Positions 1 through 8,162 of a DNA stretch of 64,000 nt are shown here, piece after piece; position 1 is the stretch's first letter; each line of letters begins with the position of its first letter. Origin of the DNA: Lysobacterales bacterium. GTDB lineage: Bacteria > Pseudomonadota > Gammaproteobacteria > Xanthomonadales > Wenzhouxiangellaceae. The notes below the pieces were generated by a model, which saw only the letters and a list, made by a program, of their open reading frames with translations, made no database searches and was not told the origin of the DNA. The position numbers were made by a program, and so were the translations under genes. Location: positions 41,112 through 105,111 of the forward strand of contig PBLG01000026.1 of the NCBI GenBank assembly GCA_002722315.1. The letters run 5' to 3'.

Positions 1-47
1 CAATAAGCGGTTTACGACGAAGCATCATTTTTTCAACCGGAGGTTTT

Positions 48-755
48 ATGCTCAAGTTGTTTTTCAACGCGCTGGTTCTGACGGCAGTCGCACTGCCGGT
101 GGCCGCGCAGGATCTGGAGTCCGACCAGGGCAAGCTGGGTTACGCCATTGGATATGAATTCGGGTCCGAGACCAGCCAGTGGGATGTCGATATCGAGGCG
201 GTCGTCACGGCCATCCGCGACGCCGACGCCGGGCGTGAGCCGCAAGTCCCGGCTGAGGAAATGCAGCAGGTCCTCAACGCCTTCAACGAGCGGGTTCGGG
301 AGCAGCGCATGGAGCAGTTCCAGCGTCTCGCCGAAGAAAACAAGGCGCGTGCCGACGAGTTCCTGGCCGAGAACAAGTCCAAGAACGGCATCGTCACGCT
401 ACCCAGCGGTGTCCAGTACCGGGTCATCGAGGAAGGCGAGGGCAGCCGTCCGAGCCTCAGCGATACCGTAACTGTTCACTATCGCGGATCGAAGGTCGAC
501 GGGCGTGAATTCGACAGCTCGTTCGCGCGCGGCGTCCCCGCCGTCTTCCAGGTCGACAGCGTGCTCGAGGGCTGGCAGGAAATCCTGCCGCTGATGCGAG
601 AAGGCGCCTATTGGCAGGTGTTCCTGCCGCCGGAACTCGCTTTCGGCATGCGCGGTGATCCGCCGCTGATCGGCCCGAACGAGGCGCTCAAGTTCGATAT
701 CGAACTGGTCCAGATCGGTGCGCCGGAAGAAGCCCAGCAGCAGGGCGGTCAATAG
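48..755 (+). CDS. Exported FKBP-type peptidyl-prolyl isomerase (FkpA/Mip-like)
   Basis: The 235-residue product is a periplasmic prolyl isomerase of the FkpA/Mip type, which helps exported proteins fold. A signal peptide covers residues 1-21 and ends in V-A-A-Q. An alpha-helical, glutamate- and glutamine-rich segment (about 25-115) matches the dimerisation region of Mip proteins. The FKBP fold follows (about 120-228), with the typical V-T-V-H-Y-R-G, G-R-E-F-D-S-S and ELAFG stretches. The ATG follows a GGAGG ribosome site with good spacing. The C-terminus is a short Gln/Gly tail. The DUF1289 gene begins 15 bases downstream, so co-transcription is likely. I did not assign fkpA or mip because the two cannot be separated by eye. 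Confidence 0.92.
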   Translation: MLKLFFNALVLTAVALPVAAQDLESDQGKLGYAIGYEFGSETSQWDVDIEAVVTAIRDADAGREPQVPAEEMQQVLNAFNERVREQRMEQFQRLAEENKARADEFLAENKSKNGIVTLPSGVQYRVIEEGEGSRPSLSDTVTVHYRGSKVDGREFDSSFARGVPAVFQVDSVLEGWQEILPLMREGAYWQVFLPPELAFGMRGDPPLIGPNEALKFDIELVQIGAPEEAQQQGGQ

Positions 756-770
756 CGCCGGATTTCTCGG

Positions 771-965
771 ATGACCGAACTTGCCGCGAATCTGCAACCG
801 ATCGAGTCGCCGTGCGTGAGTATCTGCCGCCTCGACGAGAATGAAGTCTGTGTCGGCTGCTTCCGCACCGCACGCGAGATCGGCGAGTGGCTATCGTATT
901 CGGACGAGAAACGCAGCGAGATCATGGAACGGCTTCCGGCACGCGCCGGAAGCCGTTTCGATTAG
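771..965 (+). CDS. DUF1289 family small cysteine-motif protein
   Basis: This 64-residue protein carries the DUF1289 signature: S-P-C-V-S-I-C-R-L-D near residue 14, then C-V-G-C-F-R-T, then an E-I-G-E-W stretch. The four cysteines (C-x3-C and C-x2-C) look like a metal-binding site. That is inferred from their spacing, since the family has no established biochemical role. It starts 15 bases after the FKBP gene. Its stop is 10 bases before the proposed GTG start of the Nudix gene, so the three probably form one transcript. DUF1289 genes are often found near Nudix or FKBP-like genes in proteobacteria, but the link is not understood. Confidence 0.85.
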   Translation: MTELAANLQPIESPCVSICRLDENEVCVGCFRTAREIGEWLSYSDEKRSEIMERLPARAGSRFD

Positions 966-975
966 CGCGCCTGTC

Positions 976-1614
976 GTGCAGTCTGCCCACCAGCCCGGCG
1001 TGGCGCAGCATTCCCGAGAAGCGCTGGAGGCACTGCTTTCAGCGGGTCTGTATTCCCTCGATACACCGCTTTCCGATCTGCCCGTCGGCGGCTATCGTCC
1101 GGACTCGGAAGCCCGGCCGCGCGCCGCTGCGGTGCTCGTCGGGGTGACCTCCGACGCCGAGCCCGCCGTTGTTCTGACGCTGCGCTCCGGCCAGATGGAG
1201 CATCACGCCGGTCAGGTCTCTTTTCCCGGCGGCGGGCGCGACGAACCGGGTGAATCGGTAGTCGAAACCGCGCTGCGAGAGGCGCGTGAAGAGGCCGGCA
1301 TCCCGGAGCGCAGCGTCCGCCCCCTGGGATACCTGGGCAGATACGACACGATCACCGGTTACCGCATGACGGCGGTGGTCGCGAGCCTGGACTCGAACAC
1401 CGTCTTCCATCCCGATCACAACGAAGTCGAGAGCGTCTTCACGGTGCCGCTGGCTCACGTTGCCGACCCGGCACGCTTCCGCCGCGACAACGTACGCTAC
1501 GCCGGTCGGCGCTTCGAGATCGTTACCTTCGAACACGCCTCGCACCACATCTGGGGCGCGACCGCGGCTCTGCTCGAGGATTTTGGCGCGAGGGTGCGAT
1601 CCGCCGGCGCCTGA
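976..1614 (+). CDS. Nudix hydrolase, CoA pyrophosphatase (NudL-like)
   Basis: The product is predicted to hydrolyse coenzyme A and its derivatives to phosphopantetheine and 3',5'-ADP. The CoA-specific signature V-L-T-L-R-S-G-Q-M-E-H-H-A-G-Q-V-S-F-P-G is present in the first half. It runs into a complete Nudix box (G-x5-E-x7-REAREEAGI) that supplies the metal-binding glutamates. I chose GTG 976 as start, giving about 212 residues, close to the family length. Reading could extend upstream in the same frame, but that would overlap the DUF1289 gene heavily and adds no conserved residues. It converges on the mtfA-like gene. Confidence 0.88.
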   Translation: MQSAHQPGVAQHSREALEALLSAGLYSLDTPLSDLPVGGYRPDSEARPRAAAVLVGVTSDAEPAVVLTLRSGQMEHHAGQVSFPGGGRDEPGESVVETALREAREEAGIPERSVRPLGYLGRYDTITGYRMTAVVASLDSNTVFHPDHNEVESVFTVPLAHVADPARFRRDNVRYAGRRFEIVTFEHASHHIWGATAALLEDFGARVRSAGA

Positions 1615-1654
1615 AAGAACGCTCCGAGCGCGTCGTTACCTGGCTCCGCGCGGG

Positions 1655-2428
1655 TCAGCGATTCCGCAACCGGACCAGCGGATCCTGCCCGTACAACGCG
1701 GCCAGAAGCCGATATACGCCGGGCTCGACTTCGGAGAGTCTCTCCGGCCAGTCGAAGAAGTACTCCGAGGCCACGGCGAAGAATTCGCCGGGACTTTCGG
1801 CGGCGTAGGGATCGATGGCCGGCTCCTCGTCGCGGTCCATCTCCCGAATCAACCGTCGGTAAGCGGCGCTGAAGGTATCGACCCAGTCGCGGTGAGCGAT
1901 TTGTCGGGGCAGGGGTGGATACCCGTCGGCATCGCCGTTGAGATGGTCGAGCTGATGGGCCAGCTCGTGCACCACGACGTGATACCCGTCGCCGTGTCCC
2001 GACTGATGGACGTCGGCCAGCGAAAGCACCACCGGGCCGCGATGCCAGGCCTCCCCGGCACGAAGGTCGCGCCCGCGATGAACCACGCCGGCGTCGTCGA
2101 TTTCTTCGAAATCCGACTCGAACTCGTCCTCGTAGAGGATGAACGTGTGGAACTGGCTGTAGGCCTCGAGGCCGATTTCGAGCGCCGGCAGGGCGGCATG
2201 GGCGGCAACCGGCAGGCAATGCTCCCAGCCCGGCTGAAATCCCCCGGCGCCGTGGAATTGCTTCCCGGCGAGAATCATGGCCGCCAGCCGTCGCAGTCGC
2301 CGACGTTCTTCCCGGTCGAGCAGGGCGAGACAGCGACTGGCGCCGCAGACAGCGTCGAACTCCGCGGCGTCCGGCATCATTTCGTCGGCCTTGCGCGACA
2401 GCAGCTGCCTTCGGAACCAGCCGATCAT
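1655..2428 (-). CDS. mtfA: MtfA-family zinc peptidase
   Basis: The 257-residue protein resembles MtfA (DUF980/peptidase M90), a cytosolic zinc aminopeptidase that in E. coli binds the repressor Mlc and so affects glucose uptake. The zinc motif H-E-L-A-H-Q-L-D is clear, followed by a conserved N-G-D-A-D-G stretch. Downstream sequence resembles the family's V-D-T-F-S-A-A-Y and D-P-Y-A-A-E-S-P-G-E-F-F-A-V-A-S-E region that carries the third metal ligand. I chose the ATG at 2428, which gives the family length; a longer reading would run into the upstream reductase gene. It lies 52 bases downstream of that reductase on the same strand. Whether Mlc is the partner here is unknown. Confidence 0.87.
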   Translation of the reverse strand: MIGWFRRQLLSRKADEMMPDAAEFDAVCGASRCLALLDREERRRLRRLAAMILAGKQFHGAGGFQPGWEHCLPVAAHAALPALEIGLEAYSQFHTFILYEDEFESDFEEIDDAGVVHRGRDLRAGEAWHRGPVVLSLADVHQSGHGDGYHVVVHELAHQLDHLNGDADGYPPLPRQIAHRDWVDTFSAAYRRLIREMDRDEEPAIDPYAAESPGEFFAVASEYFFDWPERLSEVEPGVYRLLAALYGQDPLVRLRNR

Positions 2429-2480
2429 TTCAGCTTGGACCGTGCGGGAAGGATGCTTTTTCCGGCATGCGCCCGGCGCC

Positions 2481-3524
2481 TCAGTCGGTCTTTTCCTTTT
2501 CTTTTTCCACGCCCAGTCGCTTGTGCATGATGGGGCTGGTCGTCGTGTATTGCAGGAACTGGCGTGCATCGGGGTCGAGGTGTTTCTGGACGCCGAACGC
2601 CGCCAGCGCCGCTTCGTGGAATCCGGACAGGATCAGTTTCTTCTTGCCTGGATAGGTGTTGATGTCGCCGACCGCGAACACGCCGGGAATGGAAGTCTGG
2701 AATTTTTCGGTATCCACCGGAATCTGCTTCTTCTCGATCTCCAGCGACCAGTCAGCGATGGGTCCGAGATCGGGCGCGAGGCCCCAGAAAACCAGGATCT
2801 CGTCGCCTTCGACCCGAATCTTCTCGCGCTCCAGGGTATTCAATTCCAGGGCGTCGATGCGCCCGGGCACGCCCAGCGCTTCGCCAACCGTCCCCTGTTG
2901 CTCGGAGACCTTGCCCTGTTCGACCAGTTCCTTCATCTTCGCCACCGACGCCGGCTGGGCGCGGTACTCCTTGCGCCTGTGGGCCAGCGTGATGTGCTCG
3001 GCGATGTCGGCAAGATCCAGCGTCCAGTCCAGCGCCGAGTCGCCCCCGCCGAGGATGATCAGCCGCTTGCCGGCGAACTGCTGCCGGTCGGTGACCCTGT
3101 AGTGCACATTCGTGGCCTTCAGGTCTTCCAGCCCTTTGGCGCGCAACCGGCGCGGCTGAAATGCGCCCAGGCCGGCGGCGATGATGACGCTGCCGGCGTC
3201 GAACTCCGTGCCCTTCGACGTCACGACGCGAAAGCGGCCGTTGTCCAGGGCCTCGAACTCGGTGACCTCCTGGCCCAGGTGAACCCCCGGTTCGAACGGC
3301 CGGATCTGCTCGACCAGCTTGTCGACCAGTTCCTGTGCCCCGATCGTGGGCCACGCAGGAATGTCGTAGATCGGCTTTTCCGGATACAGCTCGCTGCACT
3401 GACCTCCAACCTGGGCCAGAGAATCGACCAGGTCGGCCTTGAGTCCCAGCAGGCCGAGTTCGAATACCTGAAACAGCCCGACGGGGCCGGCGCCGACGAT
3501 AACGGCATCGGTTTTAATGGTCAT
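2481..3524 (-). CDS. Thioredoxin-reductase-like ferredoxin/flavodoxin--NADP+ reductase
   Basis: A 347-residue FAD protein of the thioredoxin-reductase-like ferredoxin-NADP reductase group (YumC/TrxB-like type). It has an N-terminal FAD-binding V-I-V-G-A-G-P-V-G-L stretch near residue 10 and a second, NADPH-binding, nucleotide fold with I-I-L-G-G-G-D-S-A-L in the middle. A later V-F-A-V-G-D-I segment contacts FAD. The C-x-x-C redox pair of true thioredoxin reductases is not seen, which supports an electron-transfer role to ferredoxin or flavodoxin. I chose ATG 3524 because the nucleotide-binding fold begins right after it; the longer reading adds about 66 residues of poor-quality sequence. A 233-base gap with no recognisable gene separates it from the divergent ung. 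Confidence 0.88.
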   Translation of the reverse strand: MTIKTDAVIVGAGPVGLFQVFELGLLGLKADLVDSLAQVGGQCSELYPEKPIYDIPAWPTIGAQELVDKLVEQIRPFEPGVHLGQEVTEFEALDNGRFRVVTSKGTEFDAGSVIIAAGLGAFQPRRLRAKGLEDLKATNVHYRVTDRQQFAGKRLIILGGGDSALDWTLDLADIAEHITLAHRRKEYRAQPASVAKMKELVEQGKVSEQQGTVGEALGVPGRIDALELNTLEREKIRVEGDEILVFWGLAPDLGPIADWSLEIEKKQIPVDTEKFQTSIPGVFAVGDINTYPGKKKLILSGFHEAALAAFGVQKHLDPDARQFLQYTTTSPIMHKRLGVEKEKEKTD

Positions 3525-3757
3525 GCAGATTCCCGAGTTTGAATTCGATTCCGTACTTGGATGCGCTTGACGTCGATGCGGCACCATCGGCGCATGGCCG
3601 TTTCGGTAGCATTGACGTCCCAAGAGGACATGAAGGCGGTCGTCTCGATGTCCAAGTTCTGCGCCAAATATTTTTTCGCACGCCGGCGTGTGCCGCATGA
3701 TTCGATATCGTCGAACACGCAAGCGACCCGACCCGAGAAGGCGCGGCGGACGGCACG

Positions 3758-4447
3758 ATGAGCGGAAACGTTCAGCTGCACCCGGAATGGCTGCGGGTGC
3801 TGGAATCGGAGTTCGAGCAGCCCTACATGATCGCGCTGAAGCGCTTTCTGCTCGAGCGAAAGGCCGCCGGCGCCGAGATTTACCCGCCGGGCGGCCTGAT
3901 CTTCAACGCGCTGGATTCCACGCCGCCGTCGCGCGTCAGGGTCGTGATTCTCGGTCAGGATCCCTACCACGGCCCCGGTCAGGCGCACGGACTGTGCTTT
4001 TCGGTCCGCCCCGGCGTGCGGGTTCCGCCGTCACTCGTGAATATCTTCAAGGAACTGCGCGAGGACATCGGTTTCGATATTCCGGGTCACGGTTGCCTGC
4101 AGGCGTGGGCCGACCACGGCGTGCTGCTGCTCAACGCTGTGCTCACGGTCGAGCGCGGCCAGGCGGGTGCGCACCAGGGCAAGGGGTGGGAGCGATTCAC
4201 CGATCGAGTGGTGGAAGTCGTCAACGGTGGCGAGCGGCCGGTCGTGTTCATGTTGTGGGGCAGCCAGGCGCAGCGCAAGGGCGCCGGCATCGATCGCAAC
4301 CGTCACCTGGTGCTGAGCGCGCCGCACCCGTCGCCCTTGTCGGCCCACCGCGGTTTTTTCGGCTGTCGGCACTTTTCGAAGGCCAACGACTGGCTGGAAG
4401 AGCGGGGGATGACGCCGGTGGACTGGCGTCTTCCGGAAAAGATGTAG
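3758..4447 (+). CDS. ung: Uracil-DNA glycosylase (family 1)
   Basis: This 229-residue enzyme removes uracil from DNA at the first step of base-excision repair. The catalytic water-activating motif G-Q-D-P-Y-H-G is at residues 66-72, with catalytic Asp68. The minor-groove/leucine loop [13 protein letters not shown] starts at His190. An L-L-L-N-A-V-L-T stretch near 123-130 matches the uracil-recognition Asn of the family. Length and motif order fit E. coli Ung. The start ATG is the first plausible one and puts the family N-terminus in register. The gene ends near a palindromic intergenic element at 4514. Confidence 0.97.
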   Translation: MSGNVQLHPEWLRVLESEFEQPYMIALKRFLLERKAAGAEIYPPGGLIFNALDSTPPSRVRVVILGQDPYHGPGQAHGLCFSVRPGVRVPPSLVNIFKELREDIGFDIPGHGCLQAWADHGVLLLNAVLTVERGQAGAHQGKGWERFTDRVVEVVNGGERPVVFMLWGSQAQRKGAGIDRNRHLVLSAPHPSPLSAHRGFFGCRHFSKANDWLEERGMTPVDWRLPEKM

Positions 4448-4513
4448 CCGTGGGTTATCGGTTGTCGCGATGATTGCGTCGCTAGTGGCGTCAGTTTGGC
4501 TCTTACGTCAAAG

Positions 4514-4884
4514 GCTGTTTCGCCGCCAGCTTCGCTGGCTGATGCGACCTACTTTTGTTGCGGCAAAAGTAGGCAAAACCGCTCATGCCGCGAAGGCGCC
4601 CGGCAAAATGCGCCGGGTCCCCTGCGATGCTCGGTCCGGGCGGGACGCGCCGAACTCGCTCCCTTCGGTCGCTCAGACATGCGGCGCGTCTTTTTCCGCC
4701 CGGCCCTGCGCTTCTCGGCGCCATCGAGGCAGATGGGTGGCCGCCGAACTTTGGGTGCCTGTCGCGATAGATCTCCGCACGTGATGAGCCCGTACCCCGC
4801 CGTCGCCCGGCAGCGTTTCTTGGTTACTTCTTGGGGCGCCAAGAAGTCACTCGCCAAAGCCAGCGCAGCTGGCGGCGAAACTGC
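4514..4884. repeat. Nested palindromic intergenic element with 27-bp inverted ends
   Basis: The roughly 500-base gap between ung and the convergent oxyR holds a 371-base structured element and no convincing gene. Its ends, 4514-4540 and 4858-4884, are inverted copies matching at 25 of 27 positions. Inside is a perfect 10-bp stem with a 6-base loop (4548-4557 with 4564-4573). A larger stem pairs 4636-4652 with 4682-4703, with a bulge. A further 9-bp stem pairs 4826-4834 with 4839-4847. The whole thing could fold into a branched cruciform or RNA structure. There is no transposase, so this is a repeat-type element rather than an insertion sequence. Its copy number elsewhere in the genome cannot be seen here. 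Confidence 0.75.
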
Positions 4885-4955
4885 ATTTGAATTGGAATTC
4901 GGGAAGCAGCCTGCGGGCGCATGACTGGTATGTGCCGGCCGCAGGCCAGAAAAAA

Positions 4956-5858
4956 TCAAGGCTTGAGCAATTCCGGATCGATCGAAGAAAAGATCTCGGC
5001 AAGTTCCTCGAGGAAACCCCCTAGCGCAGTGGACTTGCGCCACACCAGCGCGATGGTTCGCTTGGGCCCCGGCTGAACGAAGGGTCGGATGGACAGGTTG
5101 TCGGTGTGCGCGACCGGCGGCTTGACCGCCATGACGGGCATCAGGGTGATGCCGGTGCCGGCGGCGACCATCTGGCGCAGGGTTTCCATGCTGGTGGCGT
5201 GGAAATCCAGCTGTTCGTGAGCCCCGGCGAGCTGGCAGACTTCCAGCGCCTGCTCCCTGAGGCAGTGACCGTCCTCGAGCAGCAGCAGTTCTTCCTTTTC
5301 AAGGTCGTCCATGGTGATGGCGTCGCGCTTGCTCAGCGGGTGCGATTCGGGTACCGCGAGCACGAACGGCTCCTCGAAGAGCACACGCGAGGCAAGCTGT
5401 TCGGCCTCGATCGGAAGCGCCAGCAGACCCGCGTCGAGGCGGCCCTGGCGCAGCATTTCGATGACGTCCTCGGTCTTTTCCTCGAACAGCCTGAGCGTGA
5501 GACGCGGGAAGCGCTTGCGGATCTCGGGAACCACGTGCGGCAGGAAGTAGGGCGCGAGCGTCGGAAAAATGCCGATGCGCATGGTGCCCGAGTGCGGGTC
5601 CTTGCTGCGGCGGGCGATGGCGCGGATCGCGTCGGCGTCGGCAAGCATGGCGCGAGCGCGCTCGACGATCTCCTCGCCGACCTCGGTCAGCATGACCTTG
5701 CGCGGCGAGCGCTCAACCAGCTGAACGTCGAGTTCTTCCTCGAGCTTGCGAATCTGGGTGCTCAGCGTGGGCTGACTGACGTGGCAGAGCTCGGCGGCAC
5801 GGCTGAAATGGCGCACGTCGGCGAGAGTGACGAGGTATTTGACGGCGCGCAGGTTCAT
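4956..5858 (-). CDS. oxyR: LysR-type hydrogen-peroxide sensor OxyR
   Basis: A 300-residue LysR-family activator. The N-terminal winged helix-turn-helix covers about residues 1-60 and includes F-S-R-A-A-E-L-C-H-V-S-Q-P-T-L-S. The regulatory domain contains L-E-D-G-H-C-L-R-E-Q-A-L-E-V-C, placing cysteines at 199 and 208. These are exactly the positions of the peroxide-reactive disulfide in E. coli OxyR, so the redox switch should be conserved. No catalase or peroxiredoxin gene is adjacent. The gene is divergent from the NfeD gene, and the 159-base gap between them would hold both promoters. Confidence 0.95.
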   Translation of the reverse strand: MNLRAVKYLVTLADVRHFSRAAELCHVSQPTLSTQIRKLEEELDVQLVERSPRKVMLTEVGEEIVERARAMLADADAIRAIARRSKDPHSGTMRIGIFPTLAPYFLPHVVPEIRKRFPRLTLRLFEEKTEDVIEMLRQGRLDAGLLALPIEAEQLASRVLFEEPFVLAVPESHPLSKRDAITMDDLEKEELLLLEDGHCLREQALEVCQLAGAHEQLDFHATSMETLRQMVAAGTGITLMPVMAVKPPVAHTDNLSIRPFVQPGPKRTIALVWRKSTALGGFLEELAEIFSSIDPELLKP

Positions 5859-5976
5859 ATCCAGAGTCTATCAGGAAATCGATTCCTATCCGTCACCCGG
5901 ATCTATTTCGGGTCGAAAGCGCGGTCGGGACGTCGGCACAATGCACGGTCGAGTGGCGCGCGCGCGTCTCGCCGCC

Positions 5977-5982
5977 TATAAT
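5977..5982 (+). promoter_or_regulatory. Candidate -10 box for the NfeD/stomatin pair
   Basis: A perfect TATAAT lies about 35 bases before the NfeD start codon, in otherwise GC-rich sequence. No good -35 hexamer is found 16-18 bases upstream, so an activator or a different sigma factor may be needed. It is also possible that the match is accidental. Confidence 0.35.
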
Positions 5983-6017
5983 TTCTCGCATCTCGCTTGG
6001 CGTTGGAGCCCAAAAAA

Positions 6018-6476
6018 ATGTTGCAGGAGCCCTGGTTCTGGATGATTCTCGGTGCGCTGCTGATTCTGTCGGAGTTCTTCGCGACCGGGATCGTGGCGAT
6101 ATTCTTCGGTATCGGCGCGATCCTGGTCGGGATCGCGACCGCCCTGGGCCTGGTTTCGGCGCCGGCCGAGCAGATCGTGCTTTTCGCGGTGCTCAGCGTG
6201 GCCGCGCTGCTGCTCGCGCGCGAGAAGATCAAGGTCTGGTTCCGGGGCAAGGTCAGCGATCGCTGGGAGGGCGACCAGGACCCGGTATCGGCCCGCGGGG
6301 CGCGCGTGACGGTAACCCGGGCATTCAGGCAGGGCGCCGGCAAGGTCAGGCTGAACGGCGTGGAGTGGAAGGCCGAGTGCGACTCGGATGGATTCGAGGT
6401 CGGCGACACCGCCTGGGTGGTCGGCCACCGCGGGATCACGCTCCTGGTGAGCGCGGAGAAACAGCCCCGCGCATGA
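6018..6476 (+). CDS. NfeD-family membrane protein
   Basis: A 152-residue membrane protein of the NfeD family. Two or three hydrophobic helices fill residues about 5-70, including W-F-W-M-I-L-G-A-L-L-I-L-S-E-F and an A-I-F-F-G-I-G-A-I-L-V-G segment. A C-terminal OB-fold-like soluble domain follows (about 95-150, ending G-D-T-A-W-V-V-G-H-R-G). ATG 6018 follows a GGAG ribosome site 9 bases upstream; an in-frame TTG seven codons earlier is less likely. NfeD proteins work with stomatin-like SPFH proteins, and the next gene is one, 79 bases downstream. Together they are thought to shape membrane microdomains; the exact role here is unknown. Confidence 0.87.
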   Translation: MLQEPWFWMILGALLILSEFFATGIVAIFFGIGAILVGIATALGLVSAPAEQIVLFAVLSVAALLLAREKIKVWFRGKVSDRWEGDQDPVSARGARVTVTRAFRQGAGKVRLNGVEWKAECDSDGFEVGDTAWVVGHRGITLLVSAEKQPRA

Positions 6477-6555
6477 CATGCTGCCGGTGGGGCCGGGGTC
6501 CCGCGGCATCGACAAACTGTGCCGACGAGGCGCGCATTCTTCGAGGGAAAACAAC

Positions 6556-7488
6556 ATGAACATGGATTCCGCGACCATCATGTCGCTGATCATCTTGCTG
6601 ATCGTCATCGTTGCGGTGGTCAAGACCGCCCAGATCGTGCCGCAGCGCTCGGCGTACGTGGTGGAGCGCCTGGGTCGCTTCCAGAGCGTGCTGGACGCCG
6701 GTTTTCACCTGATGATCCCGTTCGTCGACAAGGTCTCCTACAAACATACCCTGAAGGAGCAGGCCATCGACGTGCCGCAGCAGGCTTGCGTGACCCGGGA
6801 CAATATCCAGATTCACGTCGACGGCGTGATCTACATGCAGGTCATCGACCCCAAGCTGGCCTCCTACGGCATCGAGGACTATCGTTTTGCCGCGATCCAG
6901 CTGGCCCAGACGACGCTCAGGTCGGTGGTCGGCAAGATCGAACTCGACAAGTCCTTCGAAGAGCGCGCGGTGATCAACGAGCGGGTGGTCGATGTTCTGA
7001 CCGAGGCTTCCGAGCCGTGGGGCGTGAAGGTGCTTCGCTACGAGGTCGCCGACATCCGATTGCCGGAATCGATCAAGGACGCGCTGGAGAAGCAGATGCG
7101 CGCCGAGCGCGAGCGGCGCGCCGTGGTGGCCGAATCCGAAGGTGCGCGGGAAGCGAAGATCAACGTCTCGGAAGGCATGAAGCAGGAAATGATCAATGTT
7201 TCCGAGGGCGACATGCAAAAGCAGATCAACGAGGCCAAGGGCCGTGCCGAGGAAATTCGCCTGGTGGCCGAGGCCACGGCCGACGGCATCGAAAGAATCG
7301 CCAGGGCGATCAATCTGCCCGGCGGCGCGGACGCGGTCAGCCTGCGCATCGCCGAGCAGTACGTCAAGCAGTTCGGCGAACTGGCCAGGTCCACGAATAC
7401 CATGATCCTGCCGGCCGAGTTGTCCGACATCGGCGGCGTCGTGGCGGGCCTGGCGAAGACGCTGGAAAAGGCGCGTGGGCCTGCCTGA
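6556..7488 (+). CDS. Stomatin/QmcA-like SPFH domain membrane protein
   Basis: A 310-residue SPFH/Band-7 protein. One hydrophobic N-terminal anchor (about residues 7-26) is followed by the I-V-P-Q-R-S-A-Y-V-V-E-R-L-G-R-F segment that opens the SPFH domain. Then come D-V-P-Q-Q-A-C-V-T-R-D-N and a long charged coiled-coil region (about 175-245) rich in Glu, Ala and Arg. The C-terminal I-L-P-A-E-L-S-D-I-G-G motif is typical of the bacterial stomatin/paraslipin group. The start at 6556 follows a GAGGGAAA ribosome site. Pairing with the NfeD gene upstream matches the common two-gene arrangement of scaffold protein plus NfeD partner. A strong terminator follows at 7562. Confidence 0.92.
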   Translation: MNMDSATIMSLIILLIVIVAVVKTAQIVPQRSAYVVERLGRFQSVLDAGFHLMIPFVDKVSYKHTLKEQAIDVPQQACVTRDNIQIHVDGVIYMQVIDPKLASYGIEDYRFAAIQLAQTTLRSVVGKIELDKSFEERAVINERVVDVLTEASEPWGVKVLRYEVADIRLPESIKDALEKQMRAERERRAVVAESEGAREAKINVSEGMKQEMINVSEGDMQKQINEAKGRAEEIRLVAEATADGIERIARAINLPGGADAVSLRIAEQYVKQFGELARSTNTMILPAELSDIGGVVAGLAKTLEKARGPA

Positions 7489-7561
7489 GCTGTGAATTCG
7501 GTATCCCGGTCTTCTTTCAACGCTAACCGGTCGTTATCCGGTCGTTGGACGACCAGGCCAT

Positions 7562-7590
7562 AAAAAAACCGGGCGCCAGGCCCGGTTTTT
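7562..7590. terminator. Bidirectional rho-independent terminator
   Basis: A stem of 11 base pairs (7564-7574 with 7580-7590) with a 5-base loop has A-runs on the left and T-runs on the right. It can therefore end transcription from the stomatin gene on the plus strand and from the SlyD-like gene on the minus strand, which converge here. Confidence 0.9.
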
Positions 7591-7612
7591 CGTTCGGATT
7601 CCTGCCAGTGGG

Positions 7613-8077
7613 TCAGCCTGCGACCTGGCCCTGTTCCAGTTCCTGGGGGCTGGCTTCGCGTACTTCGCGCACTTTGACGTCGAAGTTCAGCGGCTGACCG
7701 GCCAGGTCGTGGTTGGCATCGATGGTGACCGTGTCGCCTTCGACCTCGGTGACCTTGACCACCAGCGGGCCCTGCGCGGATTCGGCGTTGAACTTCATGC
7801 CGGGCTCGACCTCGTCGATGCCGGCAAAGGCTTCCATGGAAACCTGCTGGATGAGTTCGTCGCGGCGCGGGCCATAGCCTTCTTCGGGCTCGACCTTGAC
7901 CTTCAGTTCCTCACCTTCGGCCTTGCCTTCGAGCGCTTTTTCGAGTCCCGGGATGATATTGCCGTGCCCGTGGAGGTACGCCAGGGGTTCGCGGCCTTCC
8001 GAGGTATCTATGACCTCACCATCGTTGCCCGTCAGCGTGTAGTCGATGGTCACGACGGTATCGGCTGTTGCGTGCAT
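7613..8077 (-). CDS. SlyD-like FKBP-type peptidyl-prolyl isomerase
   Basis: A 154-residue cytosolic isomerase of the SlyD/FkpB type. The FKBP half-domains (about 1-70 and 128-147) flank an inserted chaperone (IF) domain (about 71-127) that opens with E-P-E-E-G-Y-G. The N-terminal V-T-I-D-Y-T-L-T-G and L-H-G-H-G-N-I-I-P-G-L-E stretches are diagnostic. The histidine- and cysteine-rich nickel-binding tail of E. coli SlyD is absent; the protein ends E-L-E-Q-G-Q-V-A-G. A role in hydrogenase nickel delivery is therefore unlikely, and general folding is more plausible. An AGGAAA sequence precedes the start. Confidence 0.9.
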   Translation of the reverse strand: MHATADTVVTIDYTLTGNDGEVIDTSEGREPLAYLHGHGNIIPGLEKALEGKAEGEELKVKVEPEEGYGPRRDELIQQVSMEAFAGIDEVEPGMKFNAESAQGPLVVKVTEVEGDTVTIDANHDLAGQPLNFDVKVREVREASPQELEQGQVAG

Positions 8078-8162
8078 GGAATTTCCTGTCTATTCGAATG
8101 GTCGTATATGGTAACACCGGCGCCACATGAGGCGGCCGGGGCCTGACCGAGGAGGATGTGCG

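Noticed and set aside
2429..2569. A longer N-terminus for the MtfA-like peptidase.
   Set aside because: It would overlap the reductase gene and adds a low-quality basic stretch with no family match.
3561..3761. A 66-codon frame in the gap between the reductase and ung.
   Set aside because: It has no ribosome site, overlaps the ung start and resembles nothing; opposite-strand frames there are equally unconvincing.
4448..4955. Possible small coding frames in the ung-oxyR gap.
   Set aside because: They read through the palindromic element and lack ribosome sites; the composition follows the inverted repeats.
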